In this document: piece by piece, positions 22,345-34,520 of the stretch | Layout of the letters: each line of letters begins with the position of its first letter | Position numbering within the stretch: position 1 is the first letter of the stretch | DNA from: Proteles cristata cristata | Lineage: Eukaryota; Chordata; Mammalia; Carnivora; Hyaenidae | NCBI GenBank assembly: GCA_017311185.1 | Contig: JAESUZ010003505.1 | Span: forward strand, 1,984,001 to 2,048,000 | DNA length: 64,000 nucleotides | Direction of reading: 5' to 3' | Notes under the pieces: generated by a model | Databases searched by the model: none | What the model saw: the letters and a program-made list of their open reading frames with translations, nothing else | Told to the model about the DNA's origin: nothing | Translations under genes and position numbers: made by a program

Positions 22345-24076
22345 TTTTTTAATGTGAATATAATATGTGCATTGATGAAAGACTGCCCCACAAACATAAT
22401 ATTTTACTTATATCTGTTTTAAATAGTGTAGTTGAGAGTATTTTATTTTGGTTTGTAGTTAAAGGTGTTATCTAGGTAAATTATGCAAATACTCATTAAC
22501 AGAAATAACTTGTTATGTTTTGCAAATATACTTCCAGTTAGAAAATCGCTACTGTGGGACAGAATGGAGACTGTCTTTTAGTAGCCTACTTCTTTTTTTC
22601 CTAACGGGTATAAATCATTAGGAATAAATTGTGTTCTGTCATTGTAGCCAGTAATTGGTGACATTTTCTTGTCAGCACGGGATTATAAATAACAGCAATA
22701 TACATACTGTCAACAGATTCATTATGTTATGAAAAACATAAACCAGGAGTCTTTTAACTGTACTTTGCATATTTTCTGTATTAAGCATGACACTGACATC
22801 TTTACAAAATTTTAGGGAATACTCGACAGAGCAGTTTCATCATTAATAACTTCAAATTGTTTTATTATGCTTTAAACGTATTTTAATTATTTCTATTTCT
22901 TCCATAATTCCCCTGGAAAATATGTTCTTCCAAGAGTATTTTGCTTGCAAATGGATATTTGATCAATAAAACAGGGGTGGGGTTTTTTTTAGTAGTAAAA
23001 CACGCAAGGCACATGCGAAAGACTGTAAGCATTTGTGATGCATTTTAACATAGCTCCTGTTATTAGAGCACCTAAAAATACAAGGCCCTCCAATTGCACA
23101 TAATAAATAGTGATGTTCTGTGCCACGCTGAAGGAAACAATAAGGCATTTGGAAGTTACATGAACGTGGACCAAATCTCCTAATTACTTGCCTCATTGAT
23201 TATTAAATCAGCACGTCACTTTCCACGTTGGGGGTGCTGGCAATGTTAGATACCCATCACCTCTTAGGCCACCACTCCCTGTAAAGGAGGATAACATCCC
23301 TCACTTTGAGTAGCTTTCTCACTTCCTGGAGGGGAGGTTTTTTTCTTTTTGTCTTCAAAGTTCAGACCGAAAAGCCCTGCTCAGTTACAGAGAGCGCCCA
23401 ACAGGCAAACCCACTCCACCTCTCATTTGACCCCCACCTTCCTGGACAGGTTTATCAGCCTTTTCCTGGAAATGTCGGGAGCATTGCTTGAAGGGCACTG
23501 CTTCTGGCCAGCTTTCTGGAATCATGGTTGGGAGCTTCTAGCATCCTGACTTCCCCATTGAGAGGATGTCTCGTGCGCTCCTCTCTTGGGTTCTCTGGTT
23601 TCAGTTCTACAACAAGTCTGAAGTTGATCTTCGATTCCTCCACTTCGTGAAAACATCGTTGTCTGTGGTTTTAGTCTTTTGCTTTTCATTATTTATTCGA
23701 CGAATACAGCCGAGGCATTCTCCTGTCCCTCCAGGGACTATAAAGCTATAGACTATAAAGCTAAAACTATAAAGCTGAAGACCTACCAGAGTGCACTGCA
23801 TAGTATTTTAGAAATGAGTTGACCAAAAGCTAGAGTATTTGTGCATTTCAGACCTGCTTAGTCATGTTTGTCTCTTGTAATACTTCCATATTAATTTCCC
23901 ATTATTTTGGGCAAGACATTGTCCAGATATCCCTTTTTCCTCCTAAAGGTTAGCCTTTTAGCAAAATGTTTTGTTTTGTTTTGTTTTTTACTAATGGTGT
24001 TTCCAAATCTTTTTTGTTTCACAGTCTGAATCTCAATTTTATATACATGTTAATATTGGACATATTGTTAATATAT
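22345..24076. other. Intron stretch without recognised gene
   Basis: Contains the triple ACTATAAAGCT repeat. No exon recognised. Confidence 0.6.
23738..23776 (+). repeat. Triple ACTATAAAGCT repeat
   Basis: Three copies of actataaagct start at 23738, 23752 and 23766, spaced 14 bp apart. Confidence 0.9.
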
Positions 24077-24270
24077 ATGTTAATGTTTACTTATTTTTGA
24101 GAGAGAGAGAGAGTACAAGCAGAGGAGGGACAAAGAGAGAGAATCGCAAGCAGGCTTCACATTGTTGGTGCAGAGCCCAGCACGGGCCTCTACATCATGA
24201 CCCATGAGATCATGACCTGAGCTGAAATCAAGACTTAGATCCTTAACTGACTGAGCCACCCACGTGCCCC
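24077..24270 (-). mobile_element. SINEC, diverged copy
   Basis: This antisense copy runs from TTAATGTTTACTTATTTTTGAG to GAGCCACCCACGTGCCCC. The middle is mutated and no clear target duplication is seen. Confidence 0.87.
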
Positions 24271-25039
24271 TGAATTACATTTGATTTTGAATTCTGCTTT
24301 TTCTTTGCTGACTTCCTGATGCTTCTTTGGTACCCTTTTTCTTCTCTTCCTACTTAAAATTGTGTTGCCATCTAAAGTCACAAAAACATCCTCTTTTTCA
24401 CAATGGAGAATTTTAAAAGAATTTGCAAACATAAACCGCGATAATATTTTTTAACTTTATGAACTCACATGCCATGAATTATATATTTTTCATAATGGCA
24501 ATGGAAACAGTTTGCCTAAGTGGAGCTCAGATGTCTATTTTTTTTATTCCCACATACCATTTCAAAATCATTTCCAAAATTTTAAGCTTATTACTTGGTC
24601 TTACTTCTCTACTTGAAATCTTTCCCCTTCAATACCCTTTCATCAAATTCAAACTATTTGTTTATTTCAAAGCTATTCTTAGTCCCTGATATATAGGGAG
24701 CATGTATATTGCTGCATTCAAATTTCTGCTTTTCTTTTGTTCTTTCGCACAACCAGAAATCTTGATTTTTTTTTTTCTTCCCTCCAAGTTCTCTTGATTC
24801 CTGCCTCCGGAAAATGTCTGTTCACCAGAGAAAATAGTCGAGAAAATTGAATCAACCTTCTTAGGAAGACTTAAATTCTCTAAGCTTATCTTTTGTGTTA
24901 TTTAAACAGCAAATAATCTTATCTTCTTCTTTCCTTGAGATTCCTTGTGAAAACATTATAATGGACTTTTCTTTCATGAAGCCATGTGCTTTCTTGCCTC
25001 TTTGCCTAGATCAGGGCATGCTGAGAATCTGCAAAACCC

Positions 25040-25390
25040 TTCCAGCTACCCTTTACTGATCAAAATCCCTGCCTGTTTTCAAGGCTCCGTTTAAGCACTT
25101 CTTGCTTTTAGTCATCCTTATAAACCGAAGGCTAACTGACCAGCTTGCCTCTAAACTCCCATGGTGTCCGTTCTCTCTAGTTCTTCCGTGACATGCAGGC
25201 TCCACTACAGTCTTTTGAGATTATCTGTGTGTCTTAGTTTCCTACGCTGGGTCATATACGTCTACGAAGAGGAACTAATCTTCTAAATCCCTTCCATGGA
25301 TTGTGTAGCCAGAGAAGTACACCCAAAACAGATGCCCACTTCAAGTTTTGCAACGAATGAACGAACGAATGAATGAATGAATGAATGAAG
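25040..25390 (+). mobile_element. Possible L2 3' end with GAAT repeats
   Basis: The stretch is CT-rich and ends in GAACGAACGAATGAATG repeats, as L2 ends do (TTGAATGAATGAATG). The body similarity is weak. Confidence 0.35.
25354..25390 (+). repeat. (GAAT)n / GAAC microsatellite
   Basis: Nine four-base units at the end of a possible L2 fragment. Confidence 0.93.
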
Positions 25391-27449
25391 TGTCCATTTG
25401 AACCAGACATAATGTCAGAAAATCATTGGGAGGAACAAATAGAAAAATGTAGCTCTATGCAGGTATGAAAATGGATATTCATATTACTCTGACCTGTAAA
25501 AATACTTTACTATAAAGAGTTTTCTGGTATTTACACGGGTGTTTTTCAAACCACACGTGTAAAAACGGAGAATGAGTGCCTTGACTTCCGTGACATACTG
25601 TTTTAATTAGAATTCAGACCATTTGTGAATCCCTTATTGTGTTTGTTTCTTATTTGCCTTCACTAGGTTTTCTTTTCTACACAATTTATCCACTTGCAGG
25701 ACTTGACATTTTAAAGAGTAAACTTATTGTACATTGTCGTTCTATATTAAAGTTATTTTCATAATCACGAGTTCTCTAATATGTCATATGTTCTTATATA
25801 ATTTATGTTAAGAATTTCCTCGAGCAAGCTCTGCTGCATCATTTGGAGCACTTTAGAAATCAATATTGTAGAATACTAGTGGGAGAAAAAAATACTTCTC
25901 AAAGTACTCCCCTGTGTTCCCATTAATTTGTTTATCATCAAGGTCTTTATTAGGAATATAGTTGCTAATATAAGCCTATAATAAACAGAGTATAATTGAA
26001 TTTTCAATATTTTGTCACCTGGGAGTAATTTTCTTACAAGACCTCTGCTCCATCTTCTGACTAATTGTCAGCAGTTACTCCGTATCACCACAGTAATGTC
26101 ACCAAACATGGCAAAAATAGCTACCTGATTGCATTATGTTTAAAGATATTCATTTCAAGCCCTTGATGGTTTCTCTTTAAATTATTTACCTCAATTTTAA
26201 ATATCATTTAGAATGCAATAAATGTAATGAGCCAACATGTTCGGAAAATACAAATTCAGACAGAAACGAAGATTTGTTCAATAGACAATAAAGACAATGA
26301 TGTTGGGAGTCCCAGAGCCCCGTCTTGGCAACAGCCTAGACCAGGGAGTGGCTGAACCAGAGTCAGTGCTCCAACTCTGCACACGTGGGCTTTGCATCCT
26401 CTCTTCCACTGCGTTCTGGCGGGTTTTGGGTCCTTATTATTAATTTTTTTCCTGGGAACCTCGCCGTGGGTGAATCAGATATTATGCTGCTATTATATTA
26501 TGTGGAATGATATCCCAATATTGTATTATTAAAAATAAATGAAGACAATAATAGTTGAAAATGCCAGACACAGGTGGATTGACAGGAAAATCAAAAACCT
26601 TTGTTTTTGTTGGTGGTGGTTATTGAGAAGTGGGTTTTTGATGAATCCAGACCACGAGACCTCAATCCTGGAATAATGCAGGTTTATGTCTGTTGTCCCA
26701 ACACAATCAATGCCTCCATTCCCTCTTCAAAATGTCTTGGTTTGGTCATTAACTTAAATAGTCGCCCCACCTCTTAACACATTTTTCGTTTAGCACCCCC
26801 TCTGTTTCCCAGACAGCTTGCTAATGATCCATACAGAAAGATTAAAACAGTTGTGTGCTCGTTGAGGAAAGCCTGCACTTGATCTACTTTGCAAAAATTC
26901 TCAAACTGTCTTTGTTCAACAGTTAAATGTTGAATTTGGATATAAGCGCCATTTATTCTTTAATCCAAATATTTTCATTGTTTGCTTGTCTGTGTCACAA
27001 AAAATCATGTATTTGTATATGTATATATAAAACAAGTCATGTAAATGTATGGTAATATATATATTTATGATTTTTAAATTGTAATTAGGAAGAAAATGTC
27101 CCAAGGAAAATTCTTCACAGTGCATGAAAGCAAGAGAACCTGGTGAGGCCAGAGTATGATTGTACACTCCTACGTGTGTGCACTCACTTAACTGGACCAC
27201 GACAGGAAAGTGCGAGTGAATGTCCTGTCTGTGCTATGATTGTGAAGAAGCAAATCTCTGTGTGTGAGTCAAATGAAGCAACTTTGGCCAAAAATGACAA
27301 GTAATGATTTCACATGGCACACTTAATTCACTTAAAGCAAACATTGATGGGTCCGCAAGATACCCAAAGCACTGGGCTGAGTTGTGTGGAGGGTGCAGAG
27401 AGAGGGCCATTCCCCTGGGGGAACTGTGGTTTGGAAGTGGAAATGGGGG
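25391..27449. other. Intron stretch without recognised gene
   Basis: AT-rich. A TA-rich patch lies at 27010-27065. No repeat family or exon recognised. Confidence 0.6.
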
Positions 27450-27600
27450 TAACTAATAATTATCGGGTATCTGCTTTGTTCATACTCTGTGCTTGTCCTC
27501 TTAAAAGCAAGGAGCCTGGGTTATTGCTCTCCGTGCTGTATAAATGAGAAAATGGAGGCACAGAGAAACATAACTCTTTGTCTGCCTTGAGCATCTATGC
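27450..27600 (-). mobile_element. MIR-like fragment, antisense
   Basis: TATCGGGTATCTGCTTTGTT, then TATAAATGAGAAAATGGAGG and CACAGAGAAACATAACTC match the antisense MIR order (cf. GAGGAAACTGAGGCACAGAG). Confidence 0.5.
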
Positions 27601-28004
27601 GTGCTGTAGTGCAGAGCATGGAAGATGGCATGATGAGCCAGATATGTCTCCTGTCCTTATGGGGCCTTACAAGTGTAGCAGGAGAAATAGACCTTCTATA
27701 ATAAACCACAAACATGAAATCATACCACACGTAAGGAAAGGAAGTGAGAGTTAGTATCCAGGGTGGAGGAGGGAGGGACCTCTCTGGAATGGATGGTCAA
27801 GGAAGTCTTGTGTGCAAAATGGACAAATTTAAAGCTGGGACTTGAGGGATCAGAACAAATGAGTCAGATGACCCAACAGGAGAGGTTAGGTAGAAGGAGG
27901 ACCCAGTCCTTCCCTGAGGAAGGCAGTAGCTTGTCAGAGCACTTTAGAAACTGAAAGAAGGCCACAGAAAGGTAACTTAATGGTCAAGAAGCCTTAATGA
28001 CTTT

Positions 28005-28253
28005 TGGGGCACCTGGGTGGCTCAGTTGGTTAAGCGTCCAACTCTGGCTCAGGTCGTGATCACCCCATTTGTGAGTTCAAGCCCTGCGTCAGGCTTTGTG
28101 TTGACAACTCAGAGCCTGGAGCCTGCTTCAGATTCTGTGTCTCCTTCTCTCTCTGTTCCTCTCCCACTCGTACTCTGTCTCTCTCTCAAAAATAGAGAGA
28201 GAGAGAGAGAGAGAAGGAAGGAAGGAAGGAAGGAAGGAAGAAAGAAAGATTGG
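28005..28253 (+). mobile_element. SINEC with GA/GAAG tail expansion
   Basis: This sense copy starts at TGGGGCACCTGGGTGG. Its A-rich tail has become (GA)n then (GAAG)n at 28195-28249. Short flanking repeats ATGACTTT lie at 27997 and ATGACTT at 28254. Confidence 0.9.
28195..28249 (+). repeat. (GA)n and (GAAG)n microsatellite from a SINE tail
   Basis: Ten GA units, then about six GAAG units, then AAAGAAAG. It replaces the usual A-rich tail of the SINE at 28005. Confidence 0.95.
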
Positions 28254-28404
28254 ATGACTTTGAAATAAAGTTGGGGAGAAGAGTCAGGTTTTGCAGTTTC
28301 GATTTTAAAGGAATTTGAATTTTTTATAATTATGTTGATTTCCAGAAGTCTCCCTTCTCCCAAACAGCAATAGGAAGCCACAGAAGGGTTTTGAACAAGG
28401 AGAG

Positions 28405-28520
28405 ACATACTGTAACTTATCCACGATCCCACAGCTAAAAATTCCAAGAGATGGAATCAATCTCAGGCCAATCTGATGCCAGAGCCCACCTCCGCATTCT
28501 AACACAGTGCTTCCCCTGGG
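28405..28520 (-). mobile_element. MIR fragment, antisense
   Basis: CTTATCCACGATCCCACAGC, GATGGAATCAATCTCAGGCC and CCAGAGCCCACCTCCGCATT follow the antisense MIR pattern. Confidence 0.55.
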
Positions 28521-28988
28521 ACTCAACAAATACCTGAGTACTTGGCAGAAGGCACATGCATTACTAGGCACTTACAAAGCCTTCGGAGATTCTAAGCAGG
28601 AAAACATAGCATCCATTGGGACTTTAATTCCAAAGGTCTAAGGTAAAGATGGCATATTCTGGAGGCTAGCAGGGCAATTCAGGGAAAGAGAAGAACATAA
28701 GAAGGGGACAAAAATTGGAGCAAGGGGAAGCTGGCTGTTTGAGGGGAAAGTGAATAGTTAAATCTCCTGAGTCTCCAAGGACTGTCAAGTTCTGTTAAAG
28801 ACCGAACAGTGCTTTTGATGCTACTGTGAGACCTTTATATAGAATTCAGTAATTAGTAAAGAGCCCATGAAGGTATCAAGGAGGAAATAGCGTCATGAAG
28901 GCTATGCTTTGTGTATGTGTGATCCGCGAGTGTAAGGTGTAGGAAGGAGAACCTGAACTCCCTAAGAGTTTGTGTATCCAGGTTGTAT

Positions 28989-29228
28989 AGTGGGGAGAGT
29001 CTAGCTCTGGAGCCAGACTGCCTCCCGTGTTCCACTTCTCCACTGACCAGTTCTGTGGCCTTAGACGGCTTTCTTCATCTCTTCGTGTCTTCATTTCCTC
29101 ATCTGTAAGTGGGGTAACTAATAGTACCCTACTTCAAAAGGTTGTTGAGCAAAGTCAATTAGATGATGTGTGTAAAAAGTCTTACCAGATTGCTTGGCCT
29201 ACAGTCAGTACTGATGTGCGTTAGCTTC
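28989..29228 (+). mobile_element. MIR element
   Basis: GAGTCTAGCTCTGGAGCCAG, TTCTGTGGCCTTAGACGGC, CATTTCCTCATCTGTAAGTG and GGTTGTTGAGCAAAGTCAAT follow the full MIR order. Confidence 0.85.
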
Positions 29229-29329
29229 TTCTAAAAAAGAACTAGAGCAAGAATTCTCCCAAGAGCTACTTAAGGCTCAACAGGACCGAAGGTAAAGAGA
29301 AGGAAAGGGAGGATTTGTATGAAAGAATC

Positions 29330-29462
29330 ACTGTTGACCGGAAACTCCCTGAGGACAGGTACCATGTCCCTCTGCTTTCTGTTTCATCCCCAGATGCTGC
29401 TGTAGAACTGAGCAATGAGACAGTGTGCAATAAATGCTTATATTTTGGATTGAGCTAATAAA
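29330..29462 (+). mobile_element. L2 3' end
   Basis: AAACTCCCTGAGGACAGGTA, CATGTCCCTCTGCTTTCTGT, CATCCCCAGATGCTG and TGCAATAAATGCTTATATTT follow the L2 3' order. Confidence 0.7.
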
Positions 29463-29492
29463 TGACATGTAATAATGGCATACATGTTCCGT

Positions 29493-29509
29493 TATATATA
29501 TATAACTGC

Positions 29510-29544
<35 letters not shown>
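29493..29544 (+). repeat. (TA)n tract
   Basis: Interrupted TA repeats (CTGCA and CA breaks), adjacent to an antisense SINEC. Confidence 0.95.
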
Positions 29545-29562
29545 CTGCACTTGTACCTGGGG

Positions 29563-29773
29563 GTTTTTTTTTAATGATTTTTTAATGTTTATTTATTTTT
29601 GAGAGAGAGACAGAGACAGAGTGCAAGCAGGAGTTGGGCAGAGAGCGAGGGAGACACAGAATCTGAAGCAGGCTTCAGGCTCTGAGCTGTCAGCACAAAG
29701 TCCAACCGCAAGATTATGACCTGAGCCTGAGCCAAGGTCAGACATTTAACTGACTGAGTCACCCAGGCACATC
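29563..29773 (-). mobile_element. SINEC, diverged, internal deletion
   Basis: This antisense copy lacks part of the B-box region (around AGTCCAACCGCAAGATTATG) and ends in CACCCAGGCACATC. The flanking repeat CTTGTACCT occurs near 29550 and 29774. Confidence 0.87.
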
Positions 29774-31761
29774 CTTGTACCTAGTTTTGATAATAGCAAG
29801 ACAAACACTTTGAGCTACATGTGAAAAATATACCAGTAGAGGGAAAGGTATTCAGAATTAGTATTTAGTTTTGTCTCCCAACTGCGAGAATTTATGCAGC
29901 TCACCAAACTCCCCAGTTTCCCAAATTGTAACCGAGGCCACATCTTGCTTTCCCATTTCAGCAGGAGGGTGATCCATTTACTAGTGACGCAACTGAGGTT
30001 AACCCGGCCTTTGGCTGACATCCCAGAATAATTTAGTAAAATCTTCTGGAAAGTCTCCTCTGCATGCCCTCTCTGCCTTCCTGACCTCATCCCAAACCTC
30101 TTCTCGTTTGGCCCCCAGAGCATGGAGGAGGCTGATGAGGGGACGGCCGCTCTTACTCCCTCTGTGGTCAGCTAAGGGCCGAGGGTGACCAGAAGTCTCT
30201 GCATGCTGGAGCCTCTGCAGATGTGGCTTCCTGGAGGAGGGATGTGCTGTGACCAGGGACGAGATCAGACAGCTGGAGGAGAGCTCGACTCGTCCTGAGC
30301 TGAGGAGTGAGAGCAGGTGCTTTTGACAGCTAGGAAAGAATTGGTATGGGAATCCCCCTGACAAAGGGAAATCACAGAAATTAGAGACAGAAGAAACCCT
30401 ATTAGTCAATTCTCTTGCCAAAGATAAATTGATCCCTGGGGGTGTGTATCTGTAGCTACCTGGCCACTCTGGTTATATCTCTGTCAGCACGGAAGGATGA
30501 GGAGCCATGGGGATGTGGACAAAAGACACGGGGCACTAGGGTGGGTTAGGTTCTGGGAGAAAAAAAGATCTGTAAGCATTAAAGGAAAAATAATGATCTG
30601 GGGGACTAATAGTTGACTTTTTTTTTTTTTTCAAGGACTAAAGAGTTAGATAGAGATAGAACATCCTATGCAAGGTTCTGTGGTTGTTTTCTTAATAAAT
30701 ATTAGCTAAGTATTATTTATCCAAAGGGGAGAAGTGTTTTTACTCCTATTTTGTTCATTTTTTGCCAGGAAGCAAAGGTGTTGAGTAAATATTTTTGACA
30801 TTGCAGACTTAGGATGAGAATATGCATTTTGCTTGTGGAGTAACAATTGCAAAGAAACCTCATAGGATAATGCTCCGACAGAATTCACTCCAGAAGGAAT
30901 TGTAGGATACTTCGTTAAATATATGGATTTGACTGACTCTCTGTAGACCCCTAAGAGAGCCAAAGAATTCTGTTGCAGGGAGAAGACCATATTTAGATGC
31001 AAGTAGATGGAGAGTGAAATTCGAATTGGTTCTTGGTTGCTTAGACCATTTTCCTCATCATTTACAAGAAAAAAAAAAGGGAACTAACGCTCAAAGAAAC
31101 TGTGCATTGGTAATTTATCTTGGCTCCGGTCATATTAAAGGAGAGGCTAATTAATTGAACTGACTTGGATTATATGATAATTTTTCACTACTTCCTGTGT
31201 CCTGGATATTGTCACATGAAACCCAGGCATTTTGTTGCATATTTCAGGTTCAGAATAGCTCAGCAGAGCAGTGTTATTCTCAGCCAACCTCCATGTCTTT
31301 CTCGTTCATGGTGGGGGAGCAGGACTCAGACAAGAAGTATTCAGAAGGATTCATTCCCCTTAGAGTGTATTTATTTTCCAAACTCATCATCACGTTGCTA
31401 ACTCCTCCTGTCCCCTCCTTCATAGGTTTCAGGTCTTTGTTGTTGAAGCTTCCTCTTGGATTTCAGACCCCTGTCTTCCAGATACAAACTGATCCTTTAG
31501 CCACATCATCTCTGGGCATCAGAAAGCAGACAGCCGTTGAGGTCAGAAGCTGCAAGTCTGTGGGATCTATAAGAACCTTTTCTCAGGCACCCTTTGCCTT
31601 GATCACCCTTCTTTCTGGCCTAAGCTCATCCTCTTCCGGTTGCCGGAAGTCACACCCAGGTGACATCTTGACCCTCTGCCATGCCTGTCACTCCTGTGCA
31701 GTGGTGCGTGCCTTTCTAGTTCCTTACCTGAAATCCTAAGTCCGGACCACATAACAGCTGA
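29774..31761. other. Intron stretch with unassigned open frames
   Basis: Frames of 180 codons at 31197-31739 (+) and 140 codons at 29999-30421 (-) show no recognisable domain and are judged chance. No named repeat here. Confidence 0.5.
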
Positions 31762-32340
31762 TGTTAAAGAAAACAAGTATTCCGACACTTGTTAAAAGGA
31801 TAAGGAAGACTTTATTCAGACTCCTGCTCTGGGTATCAAGTTACTGCAGAGACGGATCGGCTTCAGCCCTAAATACAACTGGAACAAGTAGGGATTTACA
31901 GCCAAGAAGTAGGTTGGGGGTGGGGGCGCTGGGGTTGTGGATGGAAAATTACCACCAGGGGACACCAAGGGTAGGAAGAGTCTTGCTAAAGTGACTTAAC
32001 AGGGTTCTTGCTGAAGGCAGGCCAAGGGCTCCTATATCAAAGGCAGGGGATGAGGAATTTAATCAGGTACGGAAGGTGAGCCCATGGATGGGAAGGGGAG
32101 GGGGGCTCAGTGGAAGCTGAGGCAAGTTTCGGTCAAGGAGACCCTTTGTCAGAGGACAGGCAGCAGTTTTGTCCAGATAACGTGGCTGTAGAATTCAGTT
32201 CATTCCCCTCTGCCAGCGGCGGGACCAAGCTTGTGTGCACAGGCAGTACTTGGCCTTGAGCTCACTTCCCTACCCACACCCCCTCTCTCGGGCGCTGCGC
32301 ACACTCCATCTATCCTCACCGGCCCAAGAAATCCAGCCTT
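31762..32340 (-). mobile_element. Probable solo LTR of an endogenous retrovirus, antisense
   Basis: Read on the minus strand, the region ends in ...TTTAACA at 31762, with an AATAAA signal at 31811-31816 and a TATA-like TGTAAATCCC about 85 bp upstream (31891-31900). That is the usual R/U5 layout of a gammaretrovirus-like (class I) LTR. No internal gag, pol or env sequence was seen nearby, hence solo. The far (U3) boundary near 32340 is uncertain, and I found no clear 4-6 bp target duplication. Confidence 0.5.
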
Positions 32341-33412
32341 CAGATTTCACTCAAGATGGATGTTGAGGGGGAGGTTGGGGGGGAGAACAGCCTTGGGAAA
32401 TGGCTCAGTAAGGATGCTCCCCTCTTTCACAGTCACCCTGGGAAGTGGATTTTACCAAATGAAGAAACATACACTCCTTACATGTGACATTTTATTCCAT
32501 GCCAAGATGGTAAGGGAAGGGAGTTAATACTCAGAAAAATTTATACTCAAAAAATTGGCAAAGTGTTCTTTAAAAACATCTTGTGCCGTTCATTTCTTTT
32601 TTTCTTGGAAGCATAAACTGTTCTTCATTTAGCACCATTACTTTGAGGGAAGACGGCAGAGCAAGTGCAGGTCCGTGTCAAGGGAGAATTTTATTGTTAC
32701 GCGTGTTTACAAACAAAGAGCTTCGACAAAGAGAGACGTTTGTTATATTCGTTGCTCCTAAAACAGTTTGTACTAAAGCAGCCCGTGAACAAGCCAGAAA
32801 GTAAGTCGAATAAATGTGCTGCTTGAGCTCCTTCCCTGGGCTTTTAAAAACACCACCGATACTGAAATATTTGTGTTTTCTTTGCCGTGATGCCAGCAAG
32901 GCAGTAGTGGATATTCGCTGTTTCTCCAAAATACAGCTTAGCCTCCCTCTGCAACGTGACACTCCCCTTGTCTCTGCGACTTCCTGCCCGCTCCCTCCTC
33001 TAATCACTCTTCCTTTTGTCTGACTCTTTTTTCTTGTTCCCCTTTATTCCCTCTTGCCCACATTCCGCCTTTCTTTTCAGCCTCCCCCACCGCCCCCCGC
33101 ACCACTTATTGGTGCAAGTGCTTAGGGGAAGCTCTGAGTCTCAAAGGGGGATAAGCTCCTCTCCTCCTACAAAACAGCTTTACGGATTTTCTGTTGGACA
33201 AATTAGCATCCTGGCCCCAGTGCGAGGAAATCTAAAACAGAGGCCGACAGAGAAGAGCGTCGTAATAAGTGTAGCAAACTGTTGTTTCACTTTACACTCA
33301 TGTGTATGTATATTAAATTAGCCGGCCCTGTCGTTGTGAGCCCCAGCATGTCATACGCACCCCAGAAAGGAAAGCCCTCCTGCTTTTCAAAGTGGAATTT
33401 AGAATTCATCCA
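32341..33412. other. Intron stretch without recognised gene
   Basis: CT-rich at 32990-33110 (TTCCCTCTTGCCCACATTCC). Nothing else recognised. Confidence 0.55.
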
Positions 33413-33610
33413 GGGGCGCCTGGGTGGCTCAGTCAGGTAAGCATCCCACTTCGGCTCAGGTCATGATCTCAGGGATCATGGCCACGTCAGGTTCTGTGCT
33501 GACAGCTCAGCACTTGGAGCCTGCTTCATATTCTGTGTCTCCCTCTCTCTCTGTACCTTCCCCTGCTTGCTTCGTCGTCTTTCTGTCTCAAATATAAATT
33601 AACATAAAAA
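33413..33610 (+). mobile_element. SINEC, sense copy
   Basis: It starts with an intact GGGGCGCCTGGGTGGCTCAG. A small deletion sits around the B box (CAGGGATCATGGCCACGTCAGG). The tail is CTCAAATATAAATTAAC. Confidence 0.9.
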
Positions 33611-33821
33611 ATTAGAAAGAATTCCTACGTACATTAAACCAGGAGAACTCAGAGTTGAGAACGTGTCATTGTACAAGCCAGGAATCTTACAAGGTAAATC
33701 TGGCCAATGCGGTTCTCTTGTGCATCTGCTAAAAGTAAGACACTGCTTTCACTCTTTTCAGCAAAAATCCGTTATAGGACTTAGTACAGTAGTTGGTGGA
33801 GGCTTTTGTTAAAAGTCATTT

Positions 33822-34049
33822 TTTTAGATTTTTAAGATTTGTTTTACATTTATTTATTTTTGAGACACAGAGACAGACAGATTATAAGTGGGGGAGGGGC
33901 AGAGACCGAAGGAGACACAGAATCTGAAGCAGACTCCAGGCTCTGAGCTGTCAGCACACAGCCCAACACGGTGCTTGAACTCACAAACTGTGAAATCATG
34001 ACCTTACCGGAAGTCAGACACTTAACCGACTGAGCCACCCAGGCACCCC
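33822..34049 (-). mobile_element. SINEC, left half of a tandem pair
   Basis: This antisense copy ends CACCCAGGCACCCC at 34049 and is followed at once by a second antisense SINE. The repeat aaaagtcattt at 33811-33821 matches aaaagtgattt after the second element, so one duplication appears to flank both. Confidence 0.9.
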
Positions 34050-34253
34050 TAATGTTTATTTATTTCTGAGAGAGAGAGAGACAGAGTGCAAGCAGGAGAG
34101 AGGCAGAGAGAGAGGGAGACACAGAATCTGAAGCAGGCTCCACGCTCTGAGCTGTCAGCACAGAGCCTGACGTGGGTCTCAAACTCACCAACTGTGAGAT
34201 CATGACCTGAGCCGAAGTTGGACGCTCAACCGACTGAGTCACCCAAGTGCCCC
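34050..34253 (-). mobile_element. SINEC, right half of a tandem pair
   Basis: This antisense copy starts TAATGTTTATTTATTTCTGAG with no T-run of its own and ends CACCCAAGTGCCCC. It shares the target duplication 33811-33821/34254-34264 with its neighbour. Confidence 0.9.
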
Positions 34254-34490
34254 AAAAGTGATTTAAAAAAAATAAGCAAAAACAAAATAAATGGGCAGTG
34301 AAATGTAAAAAAATTTGAAATGTTTATGAATGTTTATTCTTTATGTTTATTCTTTTTTTGCTTCTAAGATACATTATCTCAACAAGAAACAGAAATCGAG
34401 AGTTTCTTAAAACACTTGGTAGATGAGAGATGGATATTTTTTAATTATTTAAGGAGATAGTTTTTTTGTGTCTTTTGAAAAAATAAATTA

Positions 34491-34520
34491 TCATTTGTAT
34501 TATAATCATTTGTATTATAA
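34491..34520 (+). repeat. 15-bp tandem duplication
   Basis: tcatttgtattataa occurs twice in a row without mismatch. Confidence 0.9.

Noticed and set aside
29999..30421. 140-codon minus-strand frame
   Set aside because: No domain, no context; overlapping frames look similar.
31197..31739. 180-codon plus-strand frame
   Set aside because: Its Ser- and Leu-rich composition has no recognisable domain, and there is no promoter or splice context. It is consistent with chance in a moderately GC intron.
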